Shown one piece after another: positions 25,645-34,156 of a DNA stretch of 64,000 nt. The stretch is taken from positions 57,785-121,784 of the forward strand of contig CANHGR010000007.1 of the NCBI GenBank assembly GCA_947460875.1, written 5' to 3'. The notes beneath the pieces were generated by a model that was not told the DNA's origin, searched no databases, and saw nothing but the letters and a program-made list of their open reading frames with translations. The stretch is from Sphingobacteriaceae bacterium (GTDB taxonomy: Bacteria; Bacteroidota; Bacteroidia; Sphingobacteriales; Sphingobacteriaceae). The position numbers were made by a program, and so were the translations under genes. The stretch's first letter is position 1, and each line of letters opens with the position of its first letter.

Positions 25645-26376
25645 TTGAGAAAGTTACTGATCATTCTATTCCTTACCGGATTTGCATTTGCAGCAGCAGC
25701 CCAAGAGCGCATGCTGCAAGGTATTGTCTTTGATGATCTAAATAAACAGCGTTTAAGCAGGGTTTATATTTATAATACCCGCTCTGACAAAGGAATTTAT
25801 AACAATTTAAAAGGCGAATTTACCCTAAATGTTCAAAGAGGTGATACCTTGGTGGTTGCTTTGGAGGGATACGCTGTCGACACTGCAACTATACATTCTC
25901 AATCAGTTGTATTGTTTTACCTTAAACGAAACACCATTCTTTTGCAACAGGTAACGATTGTAGACACGCTCCTTTCGCCTGAAAAGCAGCTTGAAGCAAC
26001 TCAGAAAGCTTATAAAAATATTTATAGGGTAGGCGATTCAAAAGATTTACTTAACGTTGGATCGGGAGGGGTGGGTCTTGGCATAGACGCCCTCTACAGT
26101 CTATTAAGCCGAGAAGGGAAAAACGCTCGCTTTTTGCAGAAAATTATTGAAAGAGATTATCGTCAAGCTATTATTAGCTACCGATATACTGGCAGTTTAG
26201 TTACCGAAGTAACACAGTTGAGAGGGGAAAGCCTCAAAGATTTTATGCTGCAATACCGTCCCAGTTATCAATTTATCTTGGAAGCTAACGATTATTCCTT
26301 GATCAATTTTATAAAGGCGAGTTATGGCAGATATTTACAAGACCCCGCGGCCTACAGACTACCGCCGCTTAGATAG
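25645..26376 (+). CDS. Secreted protein with carboxypeptidase-regulatory-like domain
   Basis: Exported protein of unknown function. No ATG lies at the 5' end. Two TTG codons are possible: 25597 (259 residues) and 25645 (243 residues). I favour the second because it starts a clean signal peptide (RKLLIILFLTGFAFAAAAQ); an AGGGG lies just before it, though only 2 nt away. After the signal comes a beta-sandwich domain (about 22-95, LQGIVFDDLNKQRLSRVYIY...GEFTLNVQRGDTLVV). The remaining 150 residues are helical and charged, without known motifs. It follows the two wall hydrolase genes on the same strand and may share their operon. Confidence 0.75.
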   Translation: MRKLLIILFLTGFAFAAAAQERMLQGIVFDDLNKQRLSRVYIYNTRSDKGIYNNLKGEFTLNVQRGDTLVVALEGYAVDTATIHSQSVVLFYLKRNTILLQQVTIVDTLLSPEKQLEATQKAYKNIYRVGDSKDLLNVGSGGVGLGIDALYSLLSREGKNARFLQKIIERDYRQAIISYRYTGSLVTEVTQLRGESLKDFMLQYRPSYQFILEANDYSLINFIKASYGRYLQDPAAYRLPPLR

Positions 26377-26388
26377 AAGATTAAACGG

Positions 26389-26853
26389 TCAGGAAAGGAG
26401 CTTTTGACGAAGCATGAACTCCAACTGATCGTTAGATACCCCTAGCTTTTCATTCATTTCCTTCACTTCTTTATTCTTTTTATAAACCTCGTAGGCCCTT
26501 TCAATGGTCATGGCTAGTTCTTCCTCATTCCAGGGTTTTCTCAAGTAATGAAAAATTTTTCCTTTATTTACGGCATCCACCAGAGCATTCATGTCTGCGT
26601 AGCCCGTAAGCAGGATTCTCATAGGCTCAATATACTTTTCTACGACTTTTTCAAGAAATTCTACACCTGTAGTCTTAGGCATGCGCTGATCCGTAATTAT
26701 AACTTCAATAGGTTTACTTTCCAGGAGAGTCATTGCATCATCTGCACTTACAGCCGTAAATACATTATACTTGATTCGAAACGTTGCCTTAAACGACATC
26801 AGGTTGTTTTCCTCGTCATCAACATATAATATATTTATCTTTTTATCTGCCAT
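26389..26853 (-). CDS. Single-domain response regulator
   Basis: 154-residue receiver domain with no DNA-binding output. The acidic pocket is VDDEEN (Asp12, Asp13), the phosphorylation site is Asp55 in TDQRMP, and the conserved lysine is in YLRKPW. A helical, possibly coiled-coil tail (about 120-150) follows. It closely resembles the receiver at the start of the hybrid gene at 32508 (CDQRMPDKTGVQF compared with TDQRMPKTTGVEF), so they are probably paralogues in one signalling circuit. It is divergent from the acyltransferase-like gene at 27127. Confidence 0.92.
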   Translation of the reverse strand: MADKKINILYVDDEENNLMSFKATFRIKYNVFTAVSADDAMTLLESKPIEVIITDQRMPKTTGVEFLEKVVEKYIEPMRILLTGYADMNALVDAVNKGKIFHYLRKPWNEEELAMTIERAYEVYKKNKEVKEMNEKLGVSNDQLEFMLRQKLLS

Positions 26854-26897
26854 GAGAAACAGAATAAATATTAAATTTGGAATGATAAGACATGTTT

Positions 26898-26905
26898 CAA
26901 AGATA
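26898..26905 (-). promoter_or_regulatory. -7 promoter box for the response regulator gene
   Basis: On the minus strand TATCTTTG, matching TAnnTTTG, 44 nt before the ATG at 26853. The rest of the 273-bp divergent gap (26854-27126) is AT-rich and shows no other feature that I can support. Confidence 0.5.
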
Positions 26906-27126
26906 ATATATTTATAAAAAACTACTTAAATTACGAATTTTTCATTTTTAGCTCGTAAATCTGATGATTTATGAAGTTGTAATTTACCTAAATAGTGTTA
27001 AGAAAAAAAGATACTAAGGCAATTATACGTCAACTCTTCTATTTTAATTGAAAAATAGATAATTTGGAATTTATACATCCCATTTATGAAAGACAATAAT
27101 GTTTCGATTTGGCACAGCGATCGTAG

Positions 27127-27939
27127 ATGGAAATTAATTTAAATGCAGAAGGCCAGCCCGTTGTTCGTTTGCGGGCGTTCAGAGCAATAGATGAGCCAGA
27201 ATCCTGCAACCTATTTGTTGAGGGGCATAAACGTGTTTTAACAAGTATTGGCGTTATGAAAGTGACGTCTTCAAACAATGAATGGACATTTAATCCCGCG
27301 GTTTTCGTGTTAATAGTTGAATCTCTTGATGGACAGGCTATCTACGGAGGCGCCCGAGTTCATGTTGCTGGGGGTACTGCGCCATTGCCAATTGAAGAAG
27401 CAACCGGCTTTTTAGATAAGTCAATTTTTGAGTTAGTGTGGCAATACGTGCAATTTGGTACTGGCGAGCTATGCGGACTATGGAACTCGCGTGAAATTGC
27501 CGGATATGGAGTCGGTAGTATTTTCTTATCGCGTGCTTGTCTGGCAATTTCTACTCAAATCGGACTGCAATCACTTTTTTCATTATGCGCTCCTTATACG
27601 GTAAAAATGGGTGAAAATGCTGGATATGAAATTGAAACAAGTGTCGGAAATAACGGCACGTTTTACTACCCTAAGTTAGATCTGGTTGCCACCGCAATGA
27701 TACTAAAAGATGTTACAAATTTGGGTAAAGCTAACCAGGAAGAAAGAGACGCGATCTTTAAGCTTCGCGAGAACCTGAATATTGTTCGTAAAGAAGAGTT
27801 GAGGAAGAAGGAACTGGAAATCCATTATGAACTCCAAATTCCAAAGCTTGATCAATGGAGCCTAAAAGACAACATCGCAAACGCAACAATGAATTTTTTA
27901 CAAACACAGATTGACGAGTCAAAACTTAATATTGTTTAA
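27127..27939 (+). CDS. GNAT-like N-acyltransferase (putative)
   Basis: 270-residue soluble protein with no signal peptide. The order of segments suggests a GNAT fold: VFVLIVESLDGQAIYGGARVH as central strands, then LWNSREIAGYGVGSIFLSRA as the likely acyl-CoA loop and helix, and SLCAPYTVKMGENAGYEI where GNAT proteins carry the relative-position R-x-GF segment. The C-terminal 70 residues are charged and helical. The family call is from pattern only; substrate unknown. It starts a probable operon with the Rv1355c-type fusion gene 31 nt downstream. No clear promoter box is seen. Confidence 0.6.
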   Translation: MEINLNAEGQPVVRLRAFRAIDEPESCNLFVEGHKRVLTSIGVMKVTSSNNEWTFNPAVFVLIVESLDGQAIYGGARVHVAGGTAPLPIEEATGFLDKSIFELVWQYVQFGTGELCGLWNSREIAGYGVGSIFLSRACLAISTQIGLQSLFSLCAPYTVKMGENAGYEIETSVGNNGTFYYPKLDLVATAMILKDVTNLGKANQEERDAIFKLRENLNIVRKEELRKKELEIHYELQIPKLDQWSLKDNIANATMNFLQTQIDESKLNIV

Positions 27940-27970
27940 GTGAATTTACCGTGATTACCTTAGGGCTACC

Positions 27971-30283
27971 ATGCTTGAAACTATAAATTCACTCAAAGAA
28001 AGATCTGGATCGATGAACCTGGTTTATTCGCCAGTTTTTTTCCGATCGAATTCAACTTCGGATAAAAAATCTCTCGAAGAGTTAATATCCGCAAAGCAAG
28101 TTTCATTCGTACACGATGAAATATACGGACAACTGCAAGAACTCCTAAAAAGTAAAAACCCTTCAATTCGAATAAAATCGGATGCTTACGACGAACTTAT
28201 TGAAAATCATTTACAGGGAATTGATTTAAAAGATTACGGTGTCTGGGTATATTATCCCTGGAATCAGAGGCTAGTGCATATGCTTGATCACGATGAATTC
28301 ATTGAAGTACGCACAAACCGGAATCAATACAAAATAACTCGCTCAGAGCGTGATAAATTGGGCACAAAAAAAGTAGGGGTTATCGGGCTTTCTGTGGGCC
28401 AATCCATCGCGCTAACGCTAACGATGGAACGAGGATATGGTGAGTTGCGATTGGCAGATTTTGACATTCTTGAATTAAGTAATTTAAACCGAATTCGAGC
28501 CGGGGTACATAATCTTGGGATTCCGAAAGTTGTAGTCACCGCTCGCGAAATTGCCGAAATAGACCCCTTTTTAAAAGTATCATGTTTTTTTGATGGACTC
28601 ACCGTGACAAATATGGATGAGTTTTTCACTAAAAACGGAAAGCTTGACATATTGATCGATGAATGTGACGGCTTGGATATGAAGATCATTTCGCGGTATA
28701 AGGCTCGAGAGCTTCGGATACCAGTGCTGATGGACACAAGCGATCGAGGAATGATCGATATTGAACGATTTGATATTGAACCGGAAAGGCCGATTCTTCA
28801 TGGAACCGTTCAAGGAATAGATCCAGAAAGCATTAAAGAGTTATCACATGAAGATAAGGTTCCTGTTGTCTTGCAAATGTTAGGGGTAGACAACATTTCA
28901 TTGCGGGCAAAAGCTTCAATGATCGAAGTGGAGCAGACCATTACTACATGGCCACAACTTGCAAGCTCAGTAACACTTGGCGGAGCTGCTGGAGCTGACA
29001 TTTGCAGACGCATTTTACTGGATCAATTTCATGAATCAGGAAGATATTATATCGATTTTGATGATTTGATTGCCGATAAAAAGAAACCTTTGCCTCATGC
29101 CTTAAGGCCAAACCCGTATTCGCTTTTAACGTTACCAGAAATGAAAAGTCTGGTAAAGCCGGCAAACTCTATTTCAAACACCGAAGGTCGAATCAATCCA
29201 CCCGAAGAAATTATACAACAACTTGTTCATGCAGCATGTGCAGCGCCCTCAACGGGCAATGATCAACCATGGAAGTGGCTTTATATAAATGGAACATTGC
29301 ATTTGTATCATGAGGAACAGCGCTCATTCTCTTTCGGTGATTATAAAAAAATAGCAAGTTTTCTCACTTTCGGGGCGGCTTATGAAAACTTATACCTCCA
29401 CGCCTTGAAGCTTGGAATTGAGCCATATTATGATTTTCTGCCCAATCCATCAAGTGAAAAACTAGTCGCTTCAATTTATTTCAAAGAACTTAAAAACAAT
29501 CAGGCCATAGAATTTCTCCTGCCATTAAATGAAGCGATCTTTAAACGCCTGACGAATAGAAATCAGGGACCAAGAAGCCTGCTTTCACAAGAAATTTTTG
29601 AACAATTAACGACATATTCAGAATCAATTCCCGGTGCAAAATTTCAGATTTTTACTGATGAAAATGTAATCAAAAGTATCGGTAGAGTAATCGGAGCATG
29701 CGACAGAACTAGACTATTAAACCCAGAAGGACATTTCGACTTCGTTCACAGGGAAATGAGATGGGAGCCTAACGATGCAAAGTACACTCGAGATGGGATT
29801 GATATTAGAACACTTGGGTTACCAAACGCTCAACTAGCTGCGTTGGGTATCTTGAAAGATGAAAACGTAATACGCACGCTGAAAGAATTGAAAGGAGGCA
29901 AAGCACTTGATCTGCTTTCAATTCGTACAGTTTCAACAGCCTCTGCTTTGTGCATGATTACACTACCGAAGTTTCAACTATTAGATTTTTTTGAGGGAGG
30001 GCGTGCAATGGAACGTTTTTGGCTTGCCGCCACCAATCTTGGGCTGGCGGTTCACCCATTAATATCGCCTTTTTACCTTTTCCCTCGTATTACGCAGGGA
30101 AATGGTGAGGGTCTGGACGAAGAAAGCGTTAAGGAGTTAACAGCGTTAAGAAAGGAATTTACGTCGCTCACAAATCTTGAGGAAAGTCAAGCAGAAGTGT
30201 TTCTCACTAAAATTGCGATAGCTGAAGAACCCATGATTAAAACGTATAGATTACCCCTAGAAGATGTTTTAACCATAAATTAA
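27971..30283 (+). CDS. Rv1355c-type E1/ThiF-nitroreductase fusion protein
   Basis: 770-residue two-domain protein. Residues about 130-350 are an E1/ThiF/MoeB-like adenylating fold: nucleotide loop GLSVGQS (139-145), the DFDILELSNLNR motif (163-174) and Asp233 in the DECDGLD segment. The zinc-binding CxxC pairs of MoeB are absent. Residues about 408-720 are a nitroreductase-like flavin domain starting with IQQLVHAACAAPSTGNDQPW. This architecture matches the Rv1355c family first noted in Mycobacterium, whose role is not established to my knowledge. No SagB/YcaO partner is nearby. It is followed by a sensor kinase cluster. The reaction is unknown. Confidence 0.85.
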   Translation: MLETINSLKERSGSMNLVYSPVFFRSNSTSDKKSLEELISAKQVSFVHDEIYGQLQELLKSKNPSIRIKSDAYDELIENHLQGIDLKDYGVWVYYPWNQRLVHMLDHDEFIEVRTNRNQYKITRSERDKLGTKKVGVIGLSVGQSIALTLTMERGYGELRLADFDILELSNLNRIRAGVHNLGIPKVVVTAREIAEIDPFLKVSCFFDGLTVTNMDEFFTKNGKLDILIDECDGLDMKIISRYKARELRIPVLMDTSDRGMIDIERFDIEPERPILHGTVQGIDPESIKELSHEDKVPVVLQMLGVDNISLRAKASMIEVEQTITTWPQLASSVTLGGAAGADICRRILLDQFHESGRYYIDFDDLIADKKKPLPHALRPNPYSLLTLPEMKSLVKPANSISNTEGRINPPEEIIQQLVHAACAAPSTGNDQPWKWLYINGTLHLYHEEQRSFSFGDYKKIASFLTFGAAYENLYLHALKLGIEPYYDFLPNPSSEKLVASIYFKELKNNQAIEFLLPLNEAIFKRLTNRNQGPRSLLSQEIFEQLTTYSESIPGAKFQIFTDENVIKSIGRVIGACDRTRLLNPEGHFDFVHREMRWEPNDAKYTRDGIDIRTLGLPNAQLAALGILKDENVIRTLKELKGGKALDLLSIRTVSTASALCMITLPKFQLLDFFEGGRAMERFWLAATNLGLAVHPLISPFYLFPRITQGNGEGLDEESVKELTALRKEFTSLTNLEESQAEVFLTKIAIAEEPMIKTYRLPLEDVLTIN

Positions 30284-30285
30284 TC

Positions 30286-30318
30286 TTTACCCTAGCTACT
30301 TTTGAAGTTTAGGGTAAA
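30286..30318. repeat. 9-bp inverted repeat around the kinase promoter
   Basis: TTTACCCTA (30286-30294) and TAGGGTAAA (30310-30318) are exact reverse complements separated by 15 bp. The spacer contains the -7 box of the downstream kinase gene. It could be an operator, or a weak terminator of the upstream gene, though no T-run follows it. Confidence 0.55.
30297..30304 (+). promoter_or_regulatory. -7 promoter box for the sensor kinase operon
   Basis: TACTTTTG matches TAnnTTTG, 48 nt before the ATG at 30353, and lies inside the 9-bp inverted repeat. Confidence 0.5.
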
Positions 30319-30352
30319 ACTTGCTAATAAATGATAAAATTAAGACCATAAC

Positions 30353-32506
30353 ATGAATAAAGTTTATCTTATATCATTCGTATTGCTGCAAATACTCTTT
30401 TCGTTAAAGGCCTTCGCTAAGGAGCCTCTAATTTTTAGAGGTGAAAATACCCTTATTGGTAAACATGTTTATGTTCTAGAAGATGCCACAAACACCCTTT
30501 CGATTAACACTGTCTTCAACTCAAAAGACTTCGTTCGATCCAAGGTCGGTGTTCCATCATTAAAACTAAGCAAATCAACATTTTGGCTAAAATTTTCTAT
30601 AAATAATGAAAGCCCGAACGAAAACTTATTACTAACTATCGAATATCCAACTCTAGATGTTTGCGAATTTTATCGGCTTGAAAACGGGGAGTATGTGGTT
30701 GATAAATTAAGTGATTCTCTAGCCTTCAAAGACAGAAAGTATAAGCATCAGAACTTCATTTTAGATGTACATATCCCTCGCGGTAGTACCCAAACATTTT
30801 ATTTGCGTGTAAAAAGCAGTGAAGATATGTTGCTGCCCATTATTCTTGGAACACCACAAAAAACTGCCGAATCGATCCTTAGTGGAGATTTAGTCTGGGG
30901 AACGTTTATCGGATTGCTACTAGTGATGATTCTATATAATTTCTTTGTTTACGTCTCGACAAAAGATATTAGCTACCTCTATTACGTTCTATACACCATA
31001 TTTACTGCTCTAACCCAAACATCTCTTTCAGGATATACGTATCGCTATTTTTTTTATGATTCGCCTGCGTTGTTCAACAAGGCGCTGGTCGCCTTTCCGG
31101 GAATTCAAGGAATATTTGGCGTTTTATTCATCATTTCCTTTTTACAATCAAAAGACAAGGTTCCAAAGCTCCATAAATTATTTTCTATCTCAATACTACT
31201 TTATAGTCTAGCTGTAGTATTAAGGCTGGTCGGATTTGATCACGAAAGCACCTTCCTGATACCCATTTCTGCGCTTTCTACAATTTTTATTATTTACATA
31301 GTAGCCATTAAAATAGCGTTGCAGGGTTACCGCCCTGCCAAATACTTCCTTCTTGCTTGGAGCATGTTTTTTGCGGGTTTAATAATCTTTATATTGCTAA
31401 AAGCAGGGGTAGTTCCATATAATAATTTTACCAATTATGGTCTACAGCTAGGTACAGCCCTCGAAATTACTTTACTTTCCCTTGCGCTTGCAGACAGAAT
31501 TAATATTTTCAAAAAGGAAAAAGAAAAATCGCAAGAAGAAACATTGATTGCTCTAAAAGAAAATGAGCGGATAATACGCGAGCAAAATGTTATCCTGGAA
31601 GCCAAAGTGGAAGAACGAACTTCAGAACTTACAGTTTCAAACAGTGAATTAAACAGAACGCTTACCGAATTAAAAGAAGCAGAATCTCAGCTCGTTGAAT
31701 CAGAGAAAATGGCCTCGCTCGGCCAGCTTACAGCCGGTATTGCCCATGAAATCAATAACCCGATTAATTTTATCACCTCTAATGTTAATCCTCTTAAACG
31801 TGATATAGAAATTCTGCTGGAGGCCATCAATAAAATTGAAAGCATTGGAACTTCTGAAGGGCAGGCTTCAGAAAAATTCAAGCAAATTGAAGAATACAAA
31901 GAAGAAATCGATTTTGACTATCTGAAGATTGAGATTAATCATTTGCTAAAGGGTATCAACGACGGGGCTTCAAGAACAGCTGAAATAGTGAAAGGATTGC
32001 GGATCTTTTCTCGTTTGGACGAAGATGATCTAAAAAACTCAGACATGAACGAAGGGCTCGATTCGACGCTGATCATCGTTAACAACTTATTTAATAATAA
32101 GATTAAGGTAATTAAAGACTATCGAGACATTCCGCCAATCGAATGCTATCCGGGCAAATTGAATCAAGTATTTTTAAATATCATTTCAAATGCTATTTAT
32201 GCTATCAATAAAAAGCATGGGGATAAGCCGGATGGGGTTTTAAAAATCAGCACTAGTCATGATGAGCATAAAGTCTATATAAAGATAGAAGATAATGGTA
32301 CTGGGATGGATGATACCACCAAAAGGAAAATATTTGAACCTTTCTTTACTACAAAGGATGTTGGTGAAGGGACGGGTCTTGGAATGTCTATTACCTATAA
32401 TACGATCAAAAAGCACAATGGACAGATCGTTATAAATTCTTCTTTAGGTTCGGGAACTGAATTTATTCTGGAACTCCCCACCATACATGAAATAATATCC
32501 GTCTAA
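30353..32506 (+). CDS. 7TMR-DISM sensor histidine kinase
   Basis: 717-residue membrane sensor. Signal peptide about 1-22; an extracellular 7TMR-DISM extracellular-2 type beta domain (about 28-165); seven transmembrane helices (about 178-380) with the family's ILYNFFVYVSTKD turn after the first; a coiled coil (385-450); then a kinase core with H-box SLGQLTAGIAHEINNPINF (His465). The ATPase domain has NQVFLNIISNAIYAI, EDNGTGMDD and GEGTGLGMSI, all intact. No receiver is attached; the receiver-kinase hybrid 1 nt downstream is the obvious partner. The extracellular domain probably binds a small ligand or carbohydrate. Confidence 0.94.
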   Translation: MNKVYLISFVLLQILFSLKAFAKEPLIFRGENTLIGKHVYVLEDATNTLSINTVFNSKDFVRSKVGVPSLKLSKSTFWLKFSINNESPNENLLLTIEYPTLDVCEFYRLENGEYVVDKLSDSLAFKDRKYKHQNFILDVHIPRGSTQTFYLRVKSSEDMLLPIILGTPQKTAESILSGDLVWGTFIGLLLVMILYNFFVYVSTKDISYLYYVLYTIFTALTQTSLSGYTYRYFFYDSPALFNKALVAFPGIQGIFGVLFIISFLQSKDKVPKLHKLFSISILLYSLAVVLRLVGFDHESTFLIPISALSTIFIIYIVAIKIALQGYRPAKYFLLAWSMFFAGLIIFILLKAGVVPYNNFTNYGLQLGTALEITLLSLALADRINIFKKEKEKSQEETLIALKENERIIREQNVILEAKVEERTSELTVSNSELNRTLTELKEAESQLVESEKMASLGQLTAGIAHEINNPINFITSNVNPLKRDIEILLEAINKIESIGTSEGQASEKFKQIEEYKEEIDFDYLKIEINHLLKGINDGASRTAEIVKGLRIFSRLDEDDLKNSDMNEGLDSTLIIVNNLFNNKIKVIKDYRDIPPIECYPGKLNQVFLNIISNAIYAINKKHGDKPDGVLKISTSHDEHKVYIKIEDNGTGMDDTTKRKIFEPFFTTKDVGEGTGLGMSITYNTIKKHNGQIVINSSLGSGTEFILELPTIHEIISV

Positions 32507-32507
32507 C

Positions 32508-33599
32508 ATGAGTACACCCGAAAAAATAAAAATACTTTATGTAGACGATGAGATGAACAACCTCGTCGGGTTTAATGCAAGCTTCAGGATTGATTATAAT
32601 CTGTTTATTGCAACAAACACCACCGAAGCGCTAGAGCATCTTAAAAAGCATGCGGATATTCGGATAATTTTTTGTGATCAGCGAATGCCCGATAAGACAG
32701 GCGTGCAATTCTTCGAAGAAATAAGAAGTGAATACCCCTTGCCCATTAGAATGCTATTAACGGGTTATGCAGATATAGATTCGGTTATAGATTCCATCAA
32801 CCGCGGCAACATTTTTAAATATATCAAGAAGCCATGGACGGATGCAGATATTATAACTTCTATAAATGAAGCCAATAAGTTCTATTTGGTAAGTTCAATG
32901 CTTGCTTTAAAAAATCAGGAATTGGAAAAAGCTTATGAAGAACTTGATAAATTCTCATATAGTGTAACTCACGACATGAGAGGGCCCCTACTAAGTATTT
33001 TGGGTGCTGTTGCGGTAACACAACAGATAGATGATGTTGTAGAAATTAAAGAAATGTTGAATCTGATGGCAACATCGGTAAAAAAATTAGATGACTTTAT
33101 TCAAGCTATACATGATTACTATAGCCTGAAACGTGGTGCACTACAGATTGTTGAAGTAGACTTTAACGATCTTGTAAAAGAAATGGAGGATATTTATAAA
33201 ATAACTTCTACTATTAACGGCGTTAGATTTAAAACCAAAGTGGTGCAACATGAAGTATTCCGGTGTGATGAAATGTCGCTTAAAGTAATTTTTAACAATC
33301 TCCTGTCTAATGCTTTTAAGTATCAAAGAAAGGAAAACGACGACAAATGGATAGAGATGGATATAGAGATTGTAAAAGGGATGGCTACCATTAAAGTTAC
33401 CGACAACGGCATAGGTATTCCTCAAAATTTTATCGGAGAAATATTTAATATGTTCTTCAGGGCAACGTCCCAAGACGTTGGATCTGGCTTTGGTTTGTAC
33501 AACGTAAAAGATGCATTGGCGAAAATAAATGGCGAAATTACGCTAAACTCAGAAATTGGAAAAGGAACCAGCTTTCTGGTAACTATTCCGAATAAATAA
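32508..33599 (+). CDS. Receiver-histidine kinase hybrid
   Basis: 363-residue cytoplasmic protein: receiver domain (1-125, Asp57 in CDQRMP, conserved lysine in YIKKPW), a coiled coil (about 128-150), then HisKA with His155 (FSYSVTHDMRGPL) and an ATPase domain (VIFNNLLSNAFKY, VTDNGIGIP, GSGFGLYNV). The receiver comes first, so it can accept phosphate from the upstream 7TMR kinase and control its own kinase. It starts 1 nt after the stop of that gene and is followed after 3 nt by a stand-alone receiver, giving a three-step chain. All key residues are present. Confidence 0.93.
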   Translation: MSTPEKIKILYVDDEMNNLVGFNASFRIDYNLFIATNTTEALEHLKKHADIRIIFCDQRMPDKTGVQFFEEIRSEYPLPIRMLLTGYADIDSVIDSINRGNIFKYIKKPWTDADIITSINEANKFYLVSSMLALKNQELEKAYEELDKFSYSVTHDMRGPLLSILGAVAVTQQIDDVVEIKEMLNLMATSVKKLDDFIQAIHDYYSLKRGALQIVEVDFNDLVKEMEDIYKITSTINGVRFKTKVVQHEVFRCDEMSLKVIFNNLLSNAFKYQRKENDDKWIEMDIEIVKGMATIKVTDNGIGIPQNFIGEIFNMFFRATSQDVGSGFGLYNVKDALAKINGEITLNSEIGKGTSFLVTIPNK

Positions 33600-33602
33600 G
33601 CT

Positions 33603-33995
33603 ATGGATCCGGCGCTCCATTTCATACTTATAGACGACAGTAAACTAGACTGCCTTATTACCGAAAAGATTATACAAAACATCGGTATTTGTGCAAGTGT
33701 AAAATCATTCTTAGAGGCCGCTGCAGCGCTTGAGTATATAAAAAATAACCCTGCTTCTGCTGACGGTGCTAAGATCATATTGATGTTAGATATTTACATG
33801 CCGTTAATGAACGGCTTCGAGTTTATAGAAGAATTTGAAAAACTTTCGCCTGAAATTCGCAATCTCTATTCTATTTTTATACTTTCCTCGTCAATTAACG
33901 AAAATGACCAAAACAGAGTCGCCAACTATAAAACAGTTAAACATTTTCTTAACAAACCCTTAAATGGAGACTTCTTAATTTCTTTACTAACCTAG
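33603..33995 (+). CDS. Single-domain response regulator
   Basis: 130-residue receiver: acidic pair DD at 11-12, phosphorylation site Asp63 in LMLDIYMPLMNGFEF, and the conserved lysine in LNKPL near the end. No output domain. It is the last gene of the three-gene signalling cluster and probably takes phosphate from the hybrid kinase just upstream. With no DNA-binding protein in the cluster, the output must be a protein-protein interaction or lie elsewhere. Confidence 0.93.
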   Translation: MDPALHFILIDDSKLDCLITEKIIQNIGICASVKSFLEAAAALEYIKNNPASADGAKIILMLDIYMPLMNGFEFIEEFEKLSPEIRNLYSIFILSSSINENDQNRVANYKTVKHFLNKPLNGDFLISLLT

Positions 33996-34108
33996 TCAGG
34001 TGCATACGATGACGATGTCAGCACGAAAATCTAAGTTTGTCAACTGTTTCATTCGGACACGGCGATAATTTCCCACGATAATTTTTTGAACTCATTGCCT
34101 TATAATCC

Positions 34109-34116
34109 TAACTTTG
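34109..34116 (+). promoter_or_regulatory. -7 promoter box for ffh
   Basis: TAACTTTG matches TAnnTTTG, 40 nt before the ffh ATG. A short dyad, GACGTA with TACGTC, follows it in the leader. Confidence 0.5.
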
Positions 34117-34156
34117 CGAGGCGACGTATTTTTAGGTACGTCTAAAATATTAGCAT

